64,000 nucleotides of DNA from RHKK01 sp964596245 (GCA_964596245.1 CAZQSK010000001.1:62001-126000); one strand, 5' to 3'. Shown: positions 1 to 8,240, counted from the stretch's first letter. A program made the numbers and translations. Notes: generated by a model not told the origin, from the sequence alone.

Positions 1-23
1 TCGGGGGTCTTAATGAGAGACAT
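1..23 (-). CDS. map: Methionine aminopeptidase, N-terminal fragment (window edge)
   Basis: Only the first seven codons lie in the window; they read MSLIKTP before the edge. Type I methionine aminopeptidases often begin this way, and map follows adk in many spc operons. The start codon is 10 bases past the adk stop. The protein would remove the initiator methionine from nascent chains. The identification rests on seven residues plus gene order. Confidence 0.6.
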
Positions 24-33
24 GTATAAAAGG

Positions 34-690
34 TTATGCTACGAACCCAAGTTTGACCAACTTCCGATTCAATTCTTCAAACAAATCATCGGCTTTTTGC
101 TCCGCATTCACCGCCAGCAAAACGCCACGCTGACGATAGTATCCGGACAACGGTTCGGTCATGAAGTGATACGCAGCCAAGCGACGGCGAATAACTTCTT
201 CTTCGTCTTTCTTGCGATTGACGAGCTTGCCGCCACAATTTGAACACGGCTTTTTTCCTCCTTCTGCTTCATCGTAGTGAACGATGGTGCGGCACTTAGA
301 ACACATCATGCGTCCGGCCAAACGCTTGACCGCCGTCGCATCCGTGAGCTTGAGCTGGATGGCGATATTCACTTTTGCGATACGATCAAGTGTTTCCGCT
401 TGCTCGACATTGCGTGGATACCCATCCAACATGAATCCTTTTTCAAGATCCATGTGTTTCATGCGACGCGCGAGAATGGCATTCGCCATTTCATCCGGCG
501 CAAACATGCCAGCTTCGACATATTCGCGTGCGAGATCACCAAGAGCAGAGTCTTCCTTAATCTCGGCGCGAAATGCCTCCCCGGATGCCACAAGCGGCAC
601 GCCGAAGCGTACCGCTAATAAACGAGCCTGCGGACTTTTGCCCGCGCCTTGAGGACCGAAGATGACGGCTCGTAGGCGCTTCCTCCGCAT
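34..690 (-). CDS. adk: Adenylate kinase
   Basis: Cytosolic kinase that interconverts ATP plus AMP with two ADP. The 218 residues match the long-lid form. The P-loop near residue 12 reads GPQGAGKSPQ, while most adenylate kinases have GxPGAGKGTQ. The AMP-site segment LDGYPRN follows near residue 88. The lid carries two Cys pairs (CSKC and CSNC), which suggests structural zinc. It lies 6 bases after secY, as in canonical spc operons. The Ser-Pro after the P-loop lysine is unusual, but the remaining motifs look intact, so I expect an active enzyme. Confidence 0.95.
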   Translation of the reverse strand: MRRKRLRAVIFGPQGAGKSPQARLLAVRFGVPLVASGEAFRAEIKEDSALGDLAREYVEAGMFAPDEMANAILARRMKHMDLEKGFMLDGYPRNVEQAETLDRIAKVNIAIQLKLTDATAVKRLAGRMMCSKCRTIVHYDEAEGGKKPCSNCGGKLVNRKKDEEEVIRRRLAAYHFMTEPLSGYYRQRGVLLAVNAEQKADDLFEELNRKLVKLGFVA

Positions 691-696
691 ACGATG

Positions 697-1974
697 TTAG
701 TACACGTCGTACTCACGCATGGTGAGCTGCGCCTGCACTTGCTTGATCGATTCGATGATAACCGAGACAACGATCAGGATGGACGTACCGCCGATGGCCA
801 ACACACTCGTTCCCGTGAATCCCTGAGCGAGTAACGGGAGAACCGCGATCGCACCGAGGAAGAGCGCGCCACCAAGCGTAATACGGTTGATGACGTTCAT
901 GAGATACTCAGCCGTCGGCTTACCCGGACGAATGCCCGGAACGAAACCACCAGACTTCTGCATGTTCTCGGCAATGCGCTCCGGCTGGAACACAATCGTC
1001 GTGTAGAAGTATGTGAAGATAACGACAAGAAGGAAGTAGAGCGTTCCGTAGATTACCTGGTTCTGAAGCGTCACGAGCACCCATGTTGCAGCCTGTGCCA
1101 ACCAAGGCGAGCGCGCCTGAGTGAAGAACTGAGCGACAACAGACGGGAGCAGGAGCAATGAGACGGCGAAGATGATCGGAATAACGCCGGTCATGTTCAC
1201 ACGCAACGGCAAGGACGAAGCCACACCGCCGACGGAAGAGCTCTGACCATTCGACTGGCGTGCATACTGCACCGGAATGTTGCGCTGACCTTCAGACACG
1301 AACACCACACCGGCAACCGTGAGCAATGCAACCGCAGCGTAAATCACGACGGTGAAAAGCTGGGACGAGTCGTAGGTGGAAAGGAATTGCGCGGCCGTAT
1401 CAGGCAAACCGGCAACGATACCGGCGAAGATGATAAGCGAGATACCGTTACCAACCTTCTTTTCCGAGATCAACTCACCGATCCACATCAGGAACATGGT
1501 ACCAGCCGTGAGCACACAGAGCAGCATCGCGATATGCAACGGCGAATCCGTGGTCAAGATGGTGGTCTGCGACTGACGCAAAAGCGCGAGCAAGCTGAAT
1601 CCCTGAATGAAGGCGAGCGGAACCGTGAGATAACGTGACCACTGATTGATGCGGCGCTGACCCTGTTCACCGTCCTTCTGAATCTCTTCAATGCTCGGGA
1701 AAATCATTCCCAAAAGCTGGAAGATAATGGACGCGGTGATGTACGGCGCTACGCCCAAGGCGACCACGCTGAAATTACGGATGGTACCGCCGGAGAACAA
1801 GTTCAGAAGACCAAGCACCTGGTTAGCATCGAAGAAACGCTTCAACGCAACCAAATCAATGCCAGGCAACGGAATATTCGCAGTCACGCGGAAGATGACC
1901 AACATGGCGAACACGAACAGGAGACCATTGCGGACCTCCTTCACCTGCCAGGCCGACTTCAGCTTATCCCACAT
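697..1974 (-). CDS. secY: Protein translocase subunit SecY
   Basis: Central channel of the Sec translocon, spanning the membrane about ten times. The 425 residues are near the family norm. The N-terminal segment with NIPLPGID is typical of TM1 and the plug region, and a SecY-type cytosolic loop carries the FxPExIAENM motif (as FQPERIAENM). It is the penultimate complete gene of the ribosomal transcript, between rplO and adk. Its partner secE is at 21,350. No Shine-Dalgarno sequence precedes the ATG. Confidence 0.97.
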   Translation of the reverse strand: MWDKLKSAWQVKEVRNGLLFVFAMLVIFRVTANIPLPGIDLVALKRFFDANQVLGLLNLFSGGTIRNFSVVALGVAPYITASIIFQLLGMIFPSIEEIQKDGEQGQRRINQWSRYLTVPLAFIQGFSLLALLRQSQTTILTTDSPLHIAMLLCVLTAGTMFLMWIGELISEKKVGNGISLIIFAGIVAGLPDTAAQFLSTYDSSQLFTVVIYAAVALLTVAGVVFVSEGQRNIPVQYARQSNGQSSSVGGVASSLPLRVNMTGVIPIIFAVSLLLLPSVVAQFFTQARSPWLAQAATWVLVTLQNQVIYGTLYFLLVVIFTYFYTTIVFQPERIAENMQKSGGFVPGIRPGKPTAEYLMNVINRITLGGALFLGAIAVLPLLAQGFTGTSVLAIGGTSILIVVSVIIESIKQVQAQLTMREYDVY

Positions 1975-1995
1975 AGGGTTAGGTATTTTTTGGAA

Positions 1996-2439
1996 TTACG
2001 AGATCGAACCGCCGGCTGCTTCAATGGCAGCCTTGGCCTTTGCCGTTGCCGGGATGCCCGACAACTTCAACGCCTTTTTGATGGGGCCGTCACCGACAAT
2101 CTTGGCTGACACGTCGCGGCGACGCAACAGGCCCTTCTCGAGCAAGGTTTCCATGGAAACCGTCGAGCCGGCACCGAACACGTCAAGCTTGGCGAGCGCG
2201 ATCGCGCGGGCCTTCGGATAACGGCTCTGGAAACCACGATTCTTCGGGAATCCAAGCAACATCTGCTTCAAGCCCTTGAGCTTAAGCTTGTTGCGGCCAC
2301 CAGTACGGGCCTTTTGACCCTTGGTACCTTTACCAGCCGTCTTTCCACGACCGGAACCGGCACCGCGGCCGATACGGAACGTCTTGGTGCGAGCACCGTG
2401 AGCCGGTTTCAGGTTGTTGAGTGAGAGAGAGGTAGACAT
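1996..2439 (-). CDS. rplO: 50S ribosomal protein L15 (uL15)
   Basis: Large-subunit protein of 147 residues. The N-terminal glycine-rich signature (GRGAGSGRGKTAGKGTKGQ) is diagnostic of uL15. The open frame continues 24 codons upstream into rpsE, but the Met at 2,439 gives the standard family N-terminus MSTSLSLNNL and leaves one base after the rpsE stop. There is no room for rpmD (uL30), which normally sits between rpsE and rplO. That gene is missing here, as in CPR bacteria generally. Confidence 0.96.
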   Translation of the reverse strand: MSTSLSLNNLKPAHGARTKTFRIGRGAGSGRGKTAGKGTKGQKARTGGRNKLKLKGLKQMLLGFPKNRGFQSRYPKARAIALAKLDVFGAGSTVSMETLLEKGLLRRRDVSAKIVGDGPIKKALKLSGIPATAKAKAAIEAAGGSIS

Positions 2440-2440
2440 A

Positions 2441-3133
2441 TTATTCGGCCTTAGGGGCAGCTTCCGTACCGGTCTTCTTAACCGGCATGCGGAGTTTCTT
2501 GAGGGCGGCAAATGTCGCCTTCACGTTGTTGATCTTGTTGGATGAACCCATGATCTTGGACACAACGTTCGGGACGCCGGCCAATTCAAGCACGGAGCGC
2601 ACGGCGCCACCGGCCTTAATACCAGCACCTTTCGGAGCCGGCTTGAGCAACACCACAGCCGCACCGAACTTGGCCGTCACGGCATGCGGGATGGTTTCGT
2701 CGATCAACGGCACAGTGAGCAACGCCTTACGAGCCTGCGTCACAGCCTTGTTGGAAGCGGCGGCCACGTCCACGCCCTTGGCGAGACCGAAGCCAGCACG
2801 TCCCTTGCGGTTACCGATAACGGTCAACGCGCGGAAGCGCATGCGCTTACCACCCTTGGTCACACGCGTCACGCGCGCGACTTCGAGGTTCTTTTCTTCG
2901 TAGTCAGCCTCGGCCGGGACTTCGGCGCGCGGACCGCGGCGATCACCGCCACGACCCGGACCGCGTCCACCACGACCACCGGCGCCACCACGTCCGCCAA
3001 AACCTCCACGTCCACCACCGGCGCCACCACGTCCAAAGGACGGGCGAGCGGCAGGAGCGGCGGCCGGAGTCGGAGCTGGAGCAGGAGCTGCTTCAGGAGC
3101 CGGGGCGGGGTTCACGTTCTGTTCTTCATTCAT
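2441..3133 (-). CDS. rpsE: 30S ribosomal protein S5 (uS5) with Ala/Pro and Gly/Arg-rich N-terminal extension
   Basis: Small-subunit protein of the decoding and mRNA entry region. The conserved double-stranded RNA-binding core begins near residue 76 (EKNLEVARVTRVTKGGKRMR), and the C-terminal domain (GIKAGGAVRSVLELAG) is normal. Ahead of it is an extension of about 75 residues: an Ala/Pro-rich stretch, then a run of RGG and GGRGG units, then a short acidic segment. The whole protein is 230 residues, against about 165 in E. coli. The extension is in frame, and the rplR stop lies only 4 bases upstream of the ATG. Confidence 0.95.
   Translation of the reverse strand: MNEEQNVNPAPAPEAAPAPAPTPAAAPAARPSFGRGGAGGGRGGFGGRGGAGGRGGRGPGRGGDRRGPRAEVPAEADYEEKNLEVARVTRVTKGGKRMRFRALTVIGNRKGRAGFGLAKGVDVAAASNKAVTQARKALLTVPLIDETIPHAVTAKFGAAVVLLKPAPKGAGIKAGGAVRSVLELAGVPNVVSKIMGSSNKINNVKATFAALKKLRMPVKKTGTEAAPKAE
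2927..3034 (-). repeat. Gly/Arg-rich (RGG-like) low-complexity repeat inside rpsE
   Basis: Degenerate GGN-CGN codon repeats encode about 36 residues of nearly pure glycine and arginine in the N-terminal extension of uS5 (residues 34-69). RGG-type tracts bind RNA non-specifically and are disordered in characterised proteins. The role here is unknown. Confidence 0.8.
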
Positions 3134-3137
3134 AAGC

Positions 3138-3491
3138 TTAGAAATTCAATCCGGCTTCACGGGCGCCATCCGCCACAGCCTTAACGCGGCCATGGTAACG
3201 CTTGTCACGGCGGTCGAACACCACCTTGGTCAGGCCCTTTGATTTAGCGCGCTCAGCGATGAGCTTGCCAACCAATGTCGCAACTTCAGCCTTCTTCTTT
3301 CCCTTGGCTTCCACATCGGTATCAGAAGCGGCGGCAAGAGTCTTGCCGGCCACGTCGTCGATCAGCTGAGCAGAAATATGCTTCAAGCTGCGGTGTACCG
3401 CGAGGCGCGGGCGTTCAGCCGTTCCGTGCACGATGGCGCGGACGCGGGCGATGCGGCGGTCCTTGGCGGTTTTGGAGTTCAAGTTCGGCAT
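3138..3491 (-). CDS. rplR: 50S ribosomal protein L18 (uL18)
   Basis: 5S rRNA-binding protein of 117 residues. The start at 3,491 gives MPNLNSKTAKDRRIARVR, which fits the basic N-terminal tail of the family. The longer open frame upstream runs into rplF and is rejected. Conserved segments RLAVHRSLKHISAQLIDD and the C-terminal YHGRVKAVADGAREAGL are present. It lies between rplF and rpsE, the universal spc order, with 4-base gaps on both sides. Confidence 0.96.
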   Translation of the reverse strand: MPNLNSKTAKDRRIARVRAIVHGTAERPRLAVHRSLKHISAQLIDDVAGKTLAAASDTDVEAKGKKKAEVATLVGKLIAERAKSKGLTKVVFDRRDKRYHGRVKAVADGAREAGLNF

Positions 3492-3495
3492 AAGA

Positions 3496-4044
3496 TTAGG
3501 CGGCCTTAGCGGTCTTACCGGCCTTGCGGCGGATGACCTCGTCAACGTACTTGATGCCCTTGCCCTTATAGGGTTCCGGCGGACGATTGCGGCGGATTTG
3601 AGCCGCGGTTTCGCCAAGCAAGTACTTGTCGGCTGACGTAAGAGTCAAAATCTGTTTGTCCACCTTGGCTTCGATGCCTTCCGGAATCGGGAACATCACA
3701 CGATGTGAGTAACCGACGTCCATTGCAATATTCTTTCCTTCGATGGCGACTTTGTAACCGACGCCAACGAATTCAAGTGCTTTCTGGAAGGGCGTCTGAA
3801 GACCGGCCACGGCGTTCGCAATGAGCTGACGCGTGAGACCCCAGATGGCGCGCTGCGGCACATTCTCGGGATCCGGGACCGTGACCGTCAACGTCTTCGG
3901 ATCACCTTCAATCGCGACGATCGCCGGAGGCGGGATCATCACCGTGAGGGAACCCTTCGGACCTTTGACGAGCACCTTCCCAGCTTCGACGGTGGCGTCG
4001 AAACCCGAGGGCAGGATGATCGGCTTCTTTCCAATACGGGACAT
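3496..4044 (-). CDS. rplF: 50S ribosomal protein L6 (uL6)
   Basis: Large-subunit protein near the factor-binding site, 182 residues. The start MSRIGKKPI at 4,044 is the family N-terminus. The C-terminal signature GKGIKYVDEVIRRKAGKTAK is clear. Both internal repeats of the uL6 fold can be followed by eye. It sits 10 bases after rpsH and 4 bases before rplR in the spc segment. Confidence 0.97.
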   Translation of the reverse strand: MSRIGKKPIILPSGFDATVEAGKVLVKGPKGSLTVMIPPPAIVAIEGDPKTLTVTVPDPENVPQRAIWGLTRQLIANAVAGLQTPFQKALEFVGVGYKVAIEGKNIAMDVGYSHRVMFPIPEGIEAKVDKQILTLTSADKYLLGETAAQIRRNRPPEPYKGKGIKYVDEVIRRKAGKTAKAA

Positions 4045-4054
4045 ATGGTTATAG

Positions 4055-4447
4055 TTAGGAAACTTCGCAAAGAATCTCACCACCGAGACGGCGGCGGCGG
4101 GCTTCGCGGTTCGTCATGACGCCGGCTGACGTCGAAACGATCGCAATCCCCTGACCCGACAACACGTTCGGAAGCTCGTCGGCACCGCGATACACGCGCA
4201 AACCCGGTTTGGAGATGCGGTTGATCGAGCGGATGGCCGGTTCTTTTTCGTTATATTTAAGCGTGACCTCGATGGTCTTCTTCACACCTTCGGTCGTCTC
4301 TTTGACGCCGGAGATAAAGCCCTCGCGTTCGAGGAGCTTGGCGATGGCGAACTTCAAACGTGACGCCGGGACCTGAACAGTCTCGTGTCCGACCACCTGC
4401 GCATTGCGCAGACGGGTGAGGAAGTCGCTAATTGGGTCGGTATACAT
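4055..4447 (-). CDS. rpsH: 30S ribosomal protein S8 (uS8)
   Basis: 16S rRNA-binding assembly protein of 130 residues, starting MYTDPISDFLTRLRNA. The C-terminal hallmark GIAIVSTSAGVMTNREARRR is intact. In E. coli S8 is the translational repressor of the spc operon. I saw no copy of its classical mRNA target near rplE, although that region was only inspected by eye. It is separated from rpsN by 7 bases. Confidence 0.97.
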   Translation of the reverse strand: MYTDPISDFLTRLRNAQVVGHETVQVPASRLKFAIAKLLEREGFISGVKETTEGVKKTIEVTLKYNEKEPAIRSINRISKPGLRVYRGADELPNVLSGQGIAIVSTSAGVMTNREARRRRLGGEILCEVS

Positions 4448-4454
4448 AGGAGGT

Positions 4455-4640
4455 TTACCAGCTGGATTTGGTCACGCCGGGCAAGAGGCCGCGGTTAGCC
4501 AATTCACGGAAGCAGATGCGGCAGATGCCGAAGTCACGCATGTAGCCGTGCTTACGGCCGCAGCGCCAGCAACGACGCACTTCACGCGTTGAGTACTTCG
4601 GCTTGCGCAGGGATTTGGCGATTTGAGCTTGTGTTGCCAT
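4455..4640 (-). CDS. rpsN: 30S ribosomal protein S14, zinc-binding short type (uS14)
   Basis: Small-subunit head protein of 61 residues. Two CxxC pairs (CWRC and CRIC) mark the zinc-containing form. The start at 4,640 (MATQAQIAKSLRKPKY) is preferred over an upstream in-frame Met that would overlap rplE. The short type is usual in many Gram-positive and CPR lineages. It lies between rplE and rpsH. Confidence 0.95.
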   Translation of the reverse strand: MATQAQIAKSLRKPKYSTREVRRCWRCGRKHGYMRDFGICRICFRELANRGLLPGVTKSSW

Positions 4641-4644
4641 AGGA

Positions 4645-5181
4645 TTACGCGGTGAAGGGGAAGCCAAGCGCCTTGAAAAGCGCGAGGCCGTTTTTACGGG
4701 TGCCGGCCGTCGAGCTGACGGTCACCTGCAAACCGTGCACACGTTCGACTTCGTCGGTACGGATTTCCGGGAACGCGAGGTTCTCACGGAAGCCAATCGA
4801 CAAGTTGCCGCGGCCATCCACCGTCTTGTCCGAGATACCGCGGAAGTCGCGGATACGCGGGAAGGTGAACTGAGTGAAGCGCGTGAGAAAATCCCACATG
4901 CGGTCGCCGCGCAATGTCACCATGATGCCAACGACCTGGCCTTCACGGATCTTGAAGCTCGCGATGGACTTCTTGGCCTTGGTCTTCACCGGCTTCTGAC
5001 CCGTGATACGGGTAAGGGTGCGCTCGATGACTTCCAAGACTTTCGGGTCCTTAATCGCCTGCGACAAACCGACGGACACCGTTACCTTGGTGACCTTCGG
5101 AGCGGCCATGACATTTTTGATGCCAAGGTCCTTCATGAGTTGGGGCCGAATCTCGGCCTGATAGCGTTCTTTGAGCGTCAT
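4645..5181 (-). CDS. rplE: 50S ribosomal protein L5 (uL5)
   Basis: 5S rRNA-binding protein of the central protuberance, 178 residues. The start MTLKERYQAEI at 5,181 is 2 bases from the rplX stop. A long upstream extension of the open frame is only the antisense-frame shadow of rplX. Conserved blocks include ITGQKPVKTKAKKSIASFKI and the C-terminal FPEIRTDEVERVHGLQVT. Confidence 0.96.
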   Translation of the reverse strand: MTLKERYQAEIRPQLMKDLGIKNVMAAPKVTKVTVSVGLSQAIKDPKVLEVIERTLTRITGQKPVKTKAKKSIASFKIREGQVVGIMVTLRGDRMWDFLTRFTQFTFPRIRDFRGISDKTVDGRGNLSIGFRENLAFPEIRTDEVERVHGLQVTVSSTAGTRKNGLALFKALGFPFTA

Positions 5182-5182
5182 A

Positions 5183-5452
5183 TTACTTGGATGCAGCCTT
5201 GGTATGGCGAACGGCCTTGCCGTTGCCACCGAGGGGCTGAACATTGGAAGCATGGATCGGCATGGAAACTTCCACGATCTGACCCTTCTCCCCTTGCTTG
5301 CGCGTGCGGAGATGGCGCTTGGTGACGCGCACACCTTCGACCACGACACGATTAAGACGCGGGAAAGCCTGGAGGACTTTGCCCTTCTTGCCCTTGTCTT
5401 TGCCGGCAATGACGATCACTTCGTCACCCGCTTTGAGGTTGAATGTAGACAT
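5183..5452 (-). CDS. rplX: 50S ribosomal protein L24 (uL24)
   Basis: Assembly-initiating large-subunit protein of 89 residues. The KOW motif DEVIVIAGKDKGKKGKVL is at the N-terminus. The start at 5,452 (MSTFNLKAGD) is chosen over an upstream Met that overlaps rplN. The protein is shorter than the E. coli form but keeps the segment VEGVRVTKRHLRTRKQGEKG. Confidence 0.95.
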   Translation of the reverse strand: MSTFNLKAGDEVIVIAGKDKGKKGKVLQAFPRLNRVVVEGVRVTKRHLRTRKQGEKGQIVEVSMPIHASNVQPLGGNGKAVRHTKAASK

Positions 5453-5456
5453 AGGC

Positions 5457-5828
5457 TTAGACAACTTCCGGGGCCAAGGAAATAATTTTACCGAAGCCGC
5501 GGGCGCGCAATTCACGCGCCACCGGTCCGAAGATACGGGTGCCCTTCGGCTCCTTGGACTTCGGATCGACGATCACACCAGCATTATCGTCAAAGCGAAC
5601 ATACGTACCATCCGGGCGGCGCGTTTCCTTGTGGGTACGCACCAACACGACGTGGACAATGTCCGACTTCTTCACGAGACCACGCGGGGCCGCTTCCTTC
5701 ACGACACAGGTGACCATGTCGGCGAGCTTGCCGTAGCGCTTTTTGTAGCCGCCTTGTACGTGAATAACCTGGAGCAACTTGGCGCCAGAGTTATCCGCGA
5801 CTGCGAGCATAGAGCGATGTTGAACCAT
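5457..5828 (-). CDS. rplN: 50S ribosomal protein L14 (uL14)
   Basis: Large-subunit protein forming bridge B8 and the silencing-factor site, 123 residues. The start MVQHRSMLAVADNSGAK matches the family. The signature GTRIFGPVARELRARGFGKI is intact at the C-terminus. One base separates its ATG from the rpsQ stop. Confidence 0.97.
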   Translation of the reverse strand: MVQHRSMLAVADNSGAKLLQVIHVQGGYKKRYGKLADMVTCVVKEAAPRGLVKKSDIVHVVLVRTHKETRRPDGTYVRFDDNAGVIVDPKSKEPKGTRIFGPVARELRARGFGKIISLAPEVV

Positions 5829-5829
5829 A

Positions 5830-6102
5830 TTATTTGGCGGCGTTGATGGTAGACACGTACGTCCAGCGCTTGTCGCGCGAGATCGGGCGGCCCTCCACAA
5901 ATTCGACCGTGTCGCCAACCTTGGCGGCGCCTTCCGGGTCATGCACCTTGAACTTTTTGGAGTACGTAAAGTACTTCCCGTATTTCGGGTGCGCGATGCG
6001 TCGGTCTACACGGACGACAGCCGTCTTGGCCATCTTGGTCGAGACGACGACACCCTGCAGGTGACGGCCCTTGGCGGGCGAGGTTGAGTGAGTGGCGTTC
6101 AT
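5830..6102 (-). CDS. rpsQ: 30S ribosomal protein S17 (uS17)
   Basis: 16S rRNA-binding OB-fold protein of 90 residues. The core LQGVVVSTKMAKTAVVRVDR and the KRWTYVSTI strand are recognisable. A short Ser/Thr/Pro-containing N-terminal tail precedes the core. It lies between rpmC (6-base gap) and rplN. Confidence 0.96.
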   Translation of the reverse strand: MNATHSTSPAKGRHLQGVVVSTKMAKTAVVRVDRRIAHPKYGKYFTYSKKFKVHDPEGAAKVGDTVEFVEGRPISRDKRWTYVSTINAAK

Positions 6103-6108
6103 AGGGGT

Positions 6109-6303
6109 TTAGGCGGCCGATGTCGGGTTGGACAGGACCGTCTCGATACGGGCGAGGTCGCGGCGCAAGTGGCGCAAATCGCGAACCTTCCCATGTTGAC
6201 GGGTCGCGACTTTGAATCGCAGACCGCGGAGCTCGGCGCGGAGCTCATCCGCCATGCGGGTGAGTTCAGCGGGAGTTTTGGATTGGAGTTCCTTCGCTTC
6301 CAT
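6109..6303 (-). CDS. rpmC: 50S ribosomal protein L29 (uL29)
   Basis: Small helical-hairpin protein at the polypeptide exit site and a docking point for trigger factor and SRP. The 64 residues begin MEAKELQSKTPAEL, and the second helix contains DLRHLRRDLARIETVL. One base separates it from rplP. Confidence 0.95.
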   Translation of the reverse strand: MEAKELQSKTPAELTRMADELRAELRGLRFKVATRQHGKVRDLRHLRRDLARIETVLSNPTSAA

Positions 6304-6304
6304 A

Positions 6305-6715
6305 TTATTTGCTGATGAACTTACAGACCGAGGAGAGCTTGTAGGCCGCGCTCTGAAGCGCGATCTTTGCCTGATCCGGAGTGATGCCGTCCATCTCGTA
6401 AATGATGGTGCCCGGCTTGATCACAGCGACGTAGTGGTCCACGGCACCTTTACCGGCACCCATCGGGGTTTCGTTACCCTTCTTGGTGATCGGCTTGTCC
6501 GGGAACACGCGGATCCAGATCTTTCCACCCTTCTTGATGTAGCGAGTGAGCACGCGACGTCCAGCTTCGATTTCTTGGCTCGAGATCCATGACGGGGTCA
6601 CGGCTTTGAGGCCGTAGCTGCCATAGGCGAGTTCAATCTTGTCGGTGGCGTTGCGGATGTTACGGGCGCGGCCCTTATGCCACTTGCGATGTTTGACTTT
6701 CTTGGGAATCAACAT
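6305..6715 (-). CDS. rplP: 50S ribosomal protein L16 (uL16)
   Basis: Large-subunit protein near the peptidyl transferase centre that contacts A-site tRNA, 136 residues. It starts MLIPKKVKHRKWHKGR. The conserved segments RRVLTRYIKKGGKIWIRVFP and GAGKGAVDHYVAVIKPG are present. It is followed directly by rpmC and preceded by rpsC. Confidence 0.97.
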   Translation of the reverse strand: MLIPKKVKHRKWHKGRARNIRNATDKIELAYGSYGLKAVTPSWISSQEIEAGRRVLTRYIKKGGKIWIRVFPDKPITKKGNETPMGAGKGAVDHYVAVIKPGTIIYEMDGITPDQAKIALQSAAYKLSSVCKFISK

Positions 6716-6726
6716 AGGCGTGGGGC

Positions 6727-7467
6727 TTAGACGGCTGCAGCCGGCGTACGGTCGCGCTCATCACGGCGTCCTTCCGGACGGCGGCGCTGCGTCGTGGGCT
6801 GATACTGATTCAAACGGTCCTGGGCAAACACATCTCCGCGATAGATCCAGACTTTGACACCGATCGTACCGGCCATCGTCTGGGCAAAGCTCTGTGCGTA
6901 GTCGATGTCGGCGCGCAAGTTGGTCAGCGGGATCTTTCCCCAACCGAGCCATTCGCGACGCGCGATTTCGGCGCCGTTCAGACGACCGGAGACGGCGATT
7001 TTCACACCGAGGGCTCCGCCCTTCTTCACGCGTTCGATCGACATCTTCAAGACGCGACGGAACGGCATGCGGCGTTCAAGGTCAGCGATCACACCCTGAG
7101 CCACAAGGGCGGCTTCGAGAGACGGGCGACCGACTTCCTGCACGCTCAAGTTAAGCTTCACGGTCTTGCCCGACATCGGGAAGAACTTCTTCATGAGCTT
7201 CTTCTTGAGCGCTTCAATACCGTCGCCGGAACGACCGATGACGAGACCCGGCTTGGCCGTGTGCACCATAATGGTGATGAGACCACGCGAGCGCTCGATG
7301 TCGATACGGTTCACCGCCGACTCCTTGAGCTCCTTCATGAGGAACTCGCGCATCGAAAGATCCTGGCGAAGCTGCGCACGATACGCATCTTCACGCGCGA
7401 ACCAGCGAGACGGCCAGGTGGTCGTCGTCGTGATGCGGAAAATTGTGGGATGGACTTTGTGACCCAT
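6727..7467 (-). CDS. rpsC: 30S ribosomal protein S3 (uS3)
   Basis: Head-domain protein at the mRNA entry tunnel, 246 residues. The start MGHKVHPTIFRI at 7,467 is standard; eight upstream codons belong to the overlap with rplV. The KH domain segment PGLVIGRSGDGIEALKKKL and the C-terminal domain are intact. A C-terminal tail of about 30 Arg-rich residues extends beyond the core. Confidence 0.96.
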   Translation of the reverse strand: MGHKVHPTIFRITTTTTWPSRWFAREDAYRAQLRQDLSMREFLMKELKESAVNRIDIERSRGLITIMVHTAKPGLVIGRSGDGIEALKKKLMKKFFPMSGKTVKLNLSVQEVGRPSLEAALVAQGVIADLERRMPFRRVLKMSIERVKKGGALGVKIAVSGRLNGAEIARREWLGWGKIPLTNLRADIDYAQSFAQTMAGTIGVKVWIYRGDVFAQDRLNQYQPTTQRRRPEGRRDERDRTPAAAV

Positions 7468-7468
7468 A

Positions 7469-7900
7469 TTAGTTGGTGGATTTCTTGGCAACGGCCTTCT
7501 TCTTCGCCGGGGCCTTAGCCTTCACGGCAGGAGCCGGAGCAGCTTCGGTCTTGGCCGGCTTGGCATCGCCCTTGGTCGAAAGGATCAAGGTGATGTGGGT
7601 CGTGCGCTTACGAATAGGCGCTGCACGACCGAAGGCGCGCGGCTGAAAGCGCTTCAAGGTCGGACCGCCGTCCGCCACGATGTGGCGCACGTACAAGTCT
7701 TTCTTGTCGAGCTTGAAGTTGTGCTCGGCGTTGGCAACAGCCGAACGCAAGAGCTTGAGCACCGGCTGGGCGGCGAGCTTCGGAAGGAAGGTCAGGCGCG
7801 TCTCAGCAGCCGCGATCGAGAGACCGCGGACAGTGTTCACCACGAGGCGCACCTTGCGGGGCGACATGCGGAGATGACGAAGATTAGCGTGGACGTCCAT
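7469..7900 (-). CDS. rplV: 50S ribosomal protein L22 (uL22) with Ala/Lys-rich tail
   Basis: Lines the nascent-chain exit tunnel. The core of about 110 residues starts MDVHANLRHLRMSPRKVRLV and contains the tunnel-loop region ending RKRTTHITLIL. A C-terminal tail of about 30 residues rich in Ala, Lys and Pro follows, bringing the total to 143. The tail is in frame up to the stop, 1 base from the rpsC ATG. Confidence 0.95.
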   Translation of the reverse strand: MDVHANLRHLRMSPRKVRLVVNTVRGLSIAAAETRLTFLPKLAAQPVLKLLRSAVANAEHNFKLDKKDLYVRHIVADGGPTLKRFQPRAFGRAAPIRKRTTHITLILSTKGDAKPAKTEAAPAPAVKAKAPAKKKAVAKKSTN

Positions 7901-7906
7901 AGTAGT

Positions 7907-8233
7907 TTATTTCTTGGCGGCCGGAGCGGCGGCGGGAGCCGGAGCAGCAGCGGCAGCGGTATCAAGCGTCTTGGTCAGCTTGCCACCATGGCGCGTAAAC
8001 TTACGCGTCGGGGAAAACTCACCGAGCTTGTGACCAACCATGTTTTCAACGACGAACACGTTGATGTGCTGCTTGCCGTTGTGCACTCCAAAGGTCATCC
8101 CCACCATTTCAGGTGTGATGGTCGAAGCGCGAGCCCAGGTCTTGATGGTGACCTTGGAGTTCGGTCCGGCTTTGCGGACTTTCTCCATGAGCTTGGCGTC
8201 CAAGTATGGACCTTTTTTGAGACTGCGTGACAT
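7907..8233 (-). CDS. rpsS: 30S ribosomal protein S19 (uS19) with Ala/Pro-rich tail
   Basis: Small-subunit head protein of 108 residues. It begins MSRSLKKGPYLDAKLMEKV and has the core signature VGHKLGEFSPTRKFTRHGG. A low-complexity Ala/Pro tail of about 18 residues ends in two lysines. Similar tails or extensions occur in uL22, uL23 and uS5 of this operon. It lies between rplB and rplV. Confidence 0.96.
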   Translation of the reverse strand: MSRSLKKGPYLDAKLMEKVRKAGPNSKVTIKTWARASTITPEMVGMTFGVHNGKQHINVFVVENMVGHKLGEFSPTRKFTRHGGKLTKTLDTAAAAAPAPAAAPAAKK

Positions 8234-8240
8234 AGGAGGT

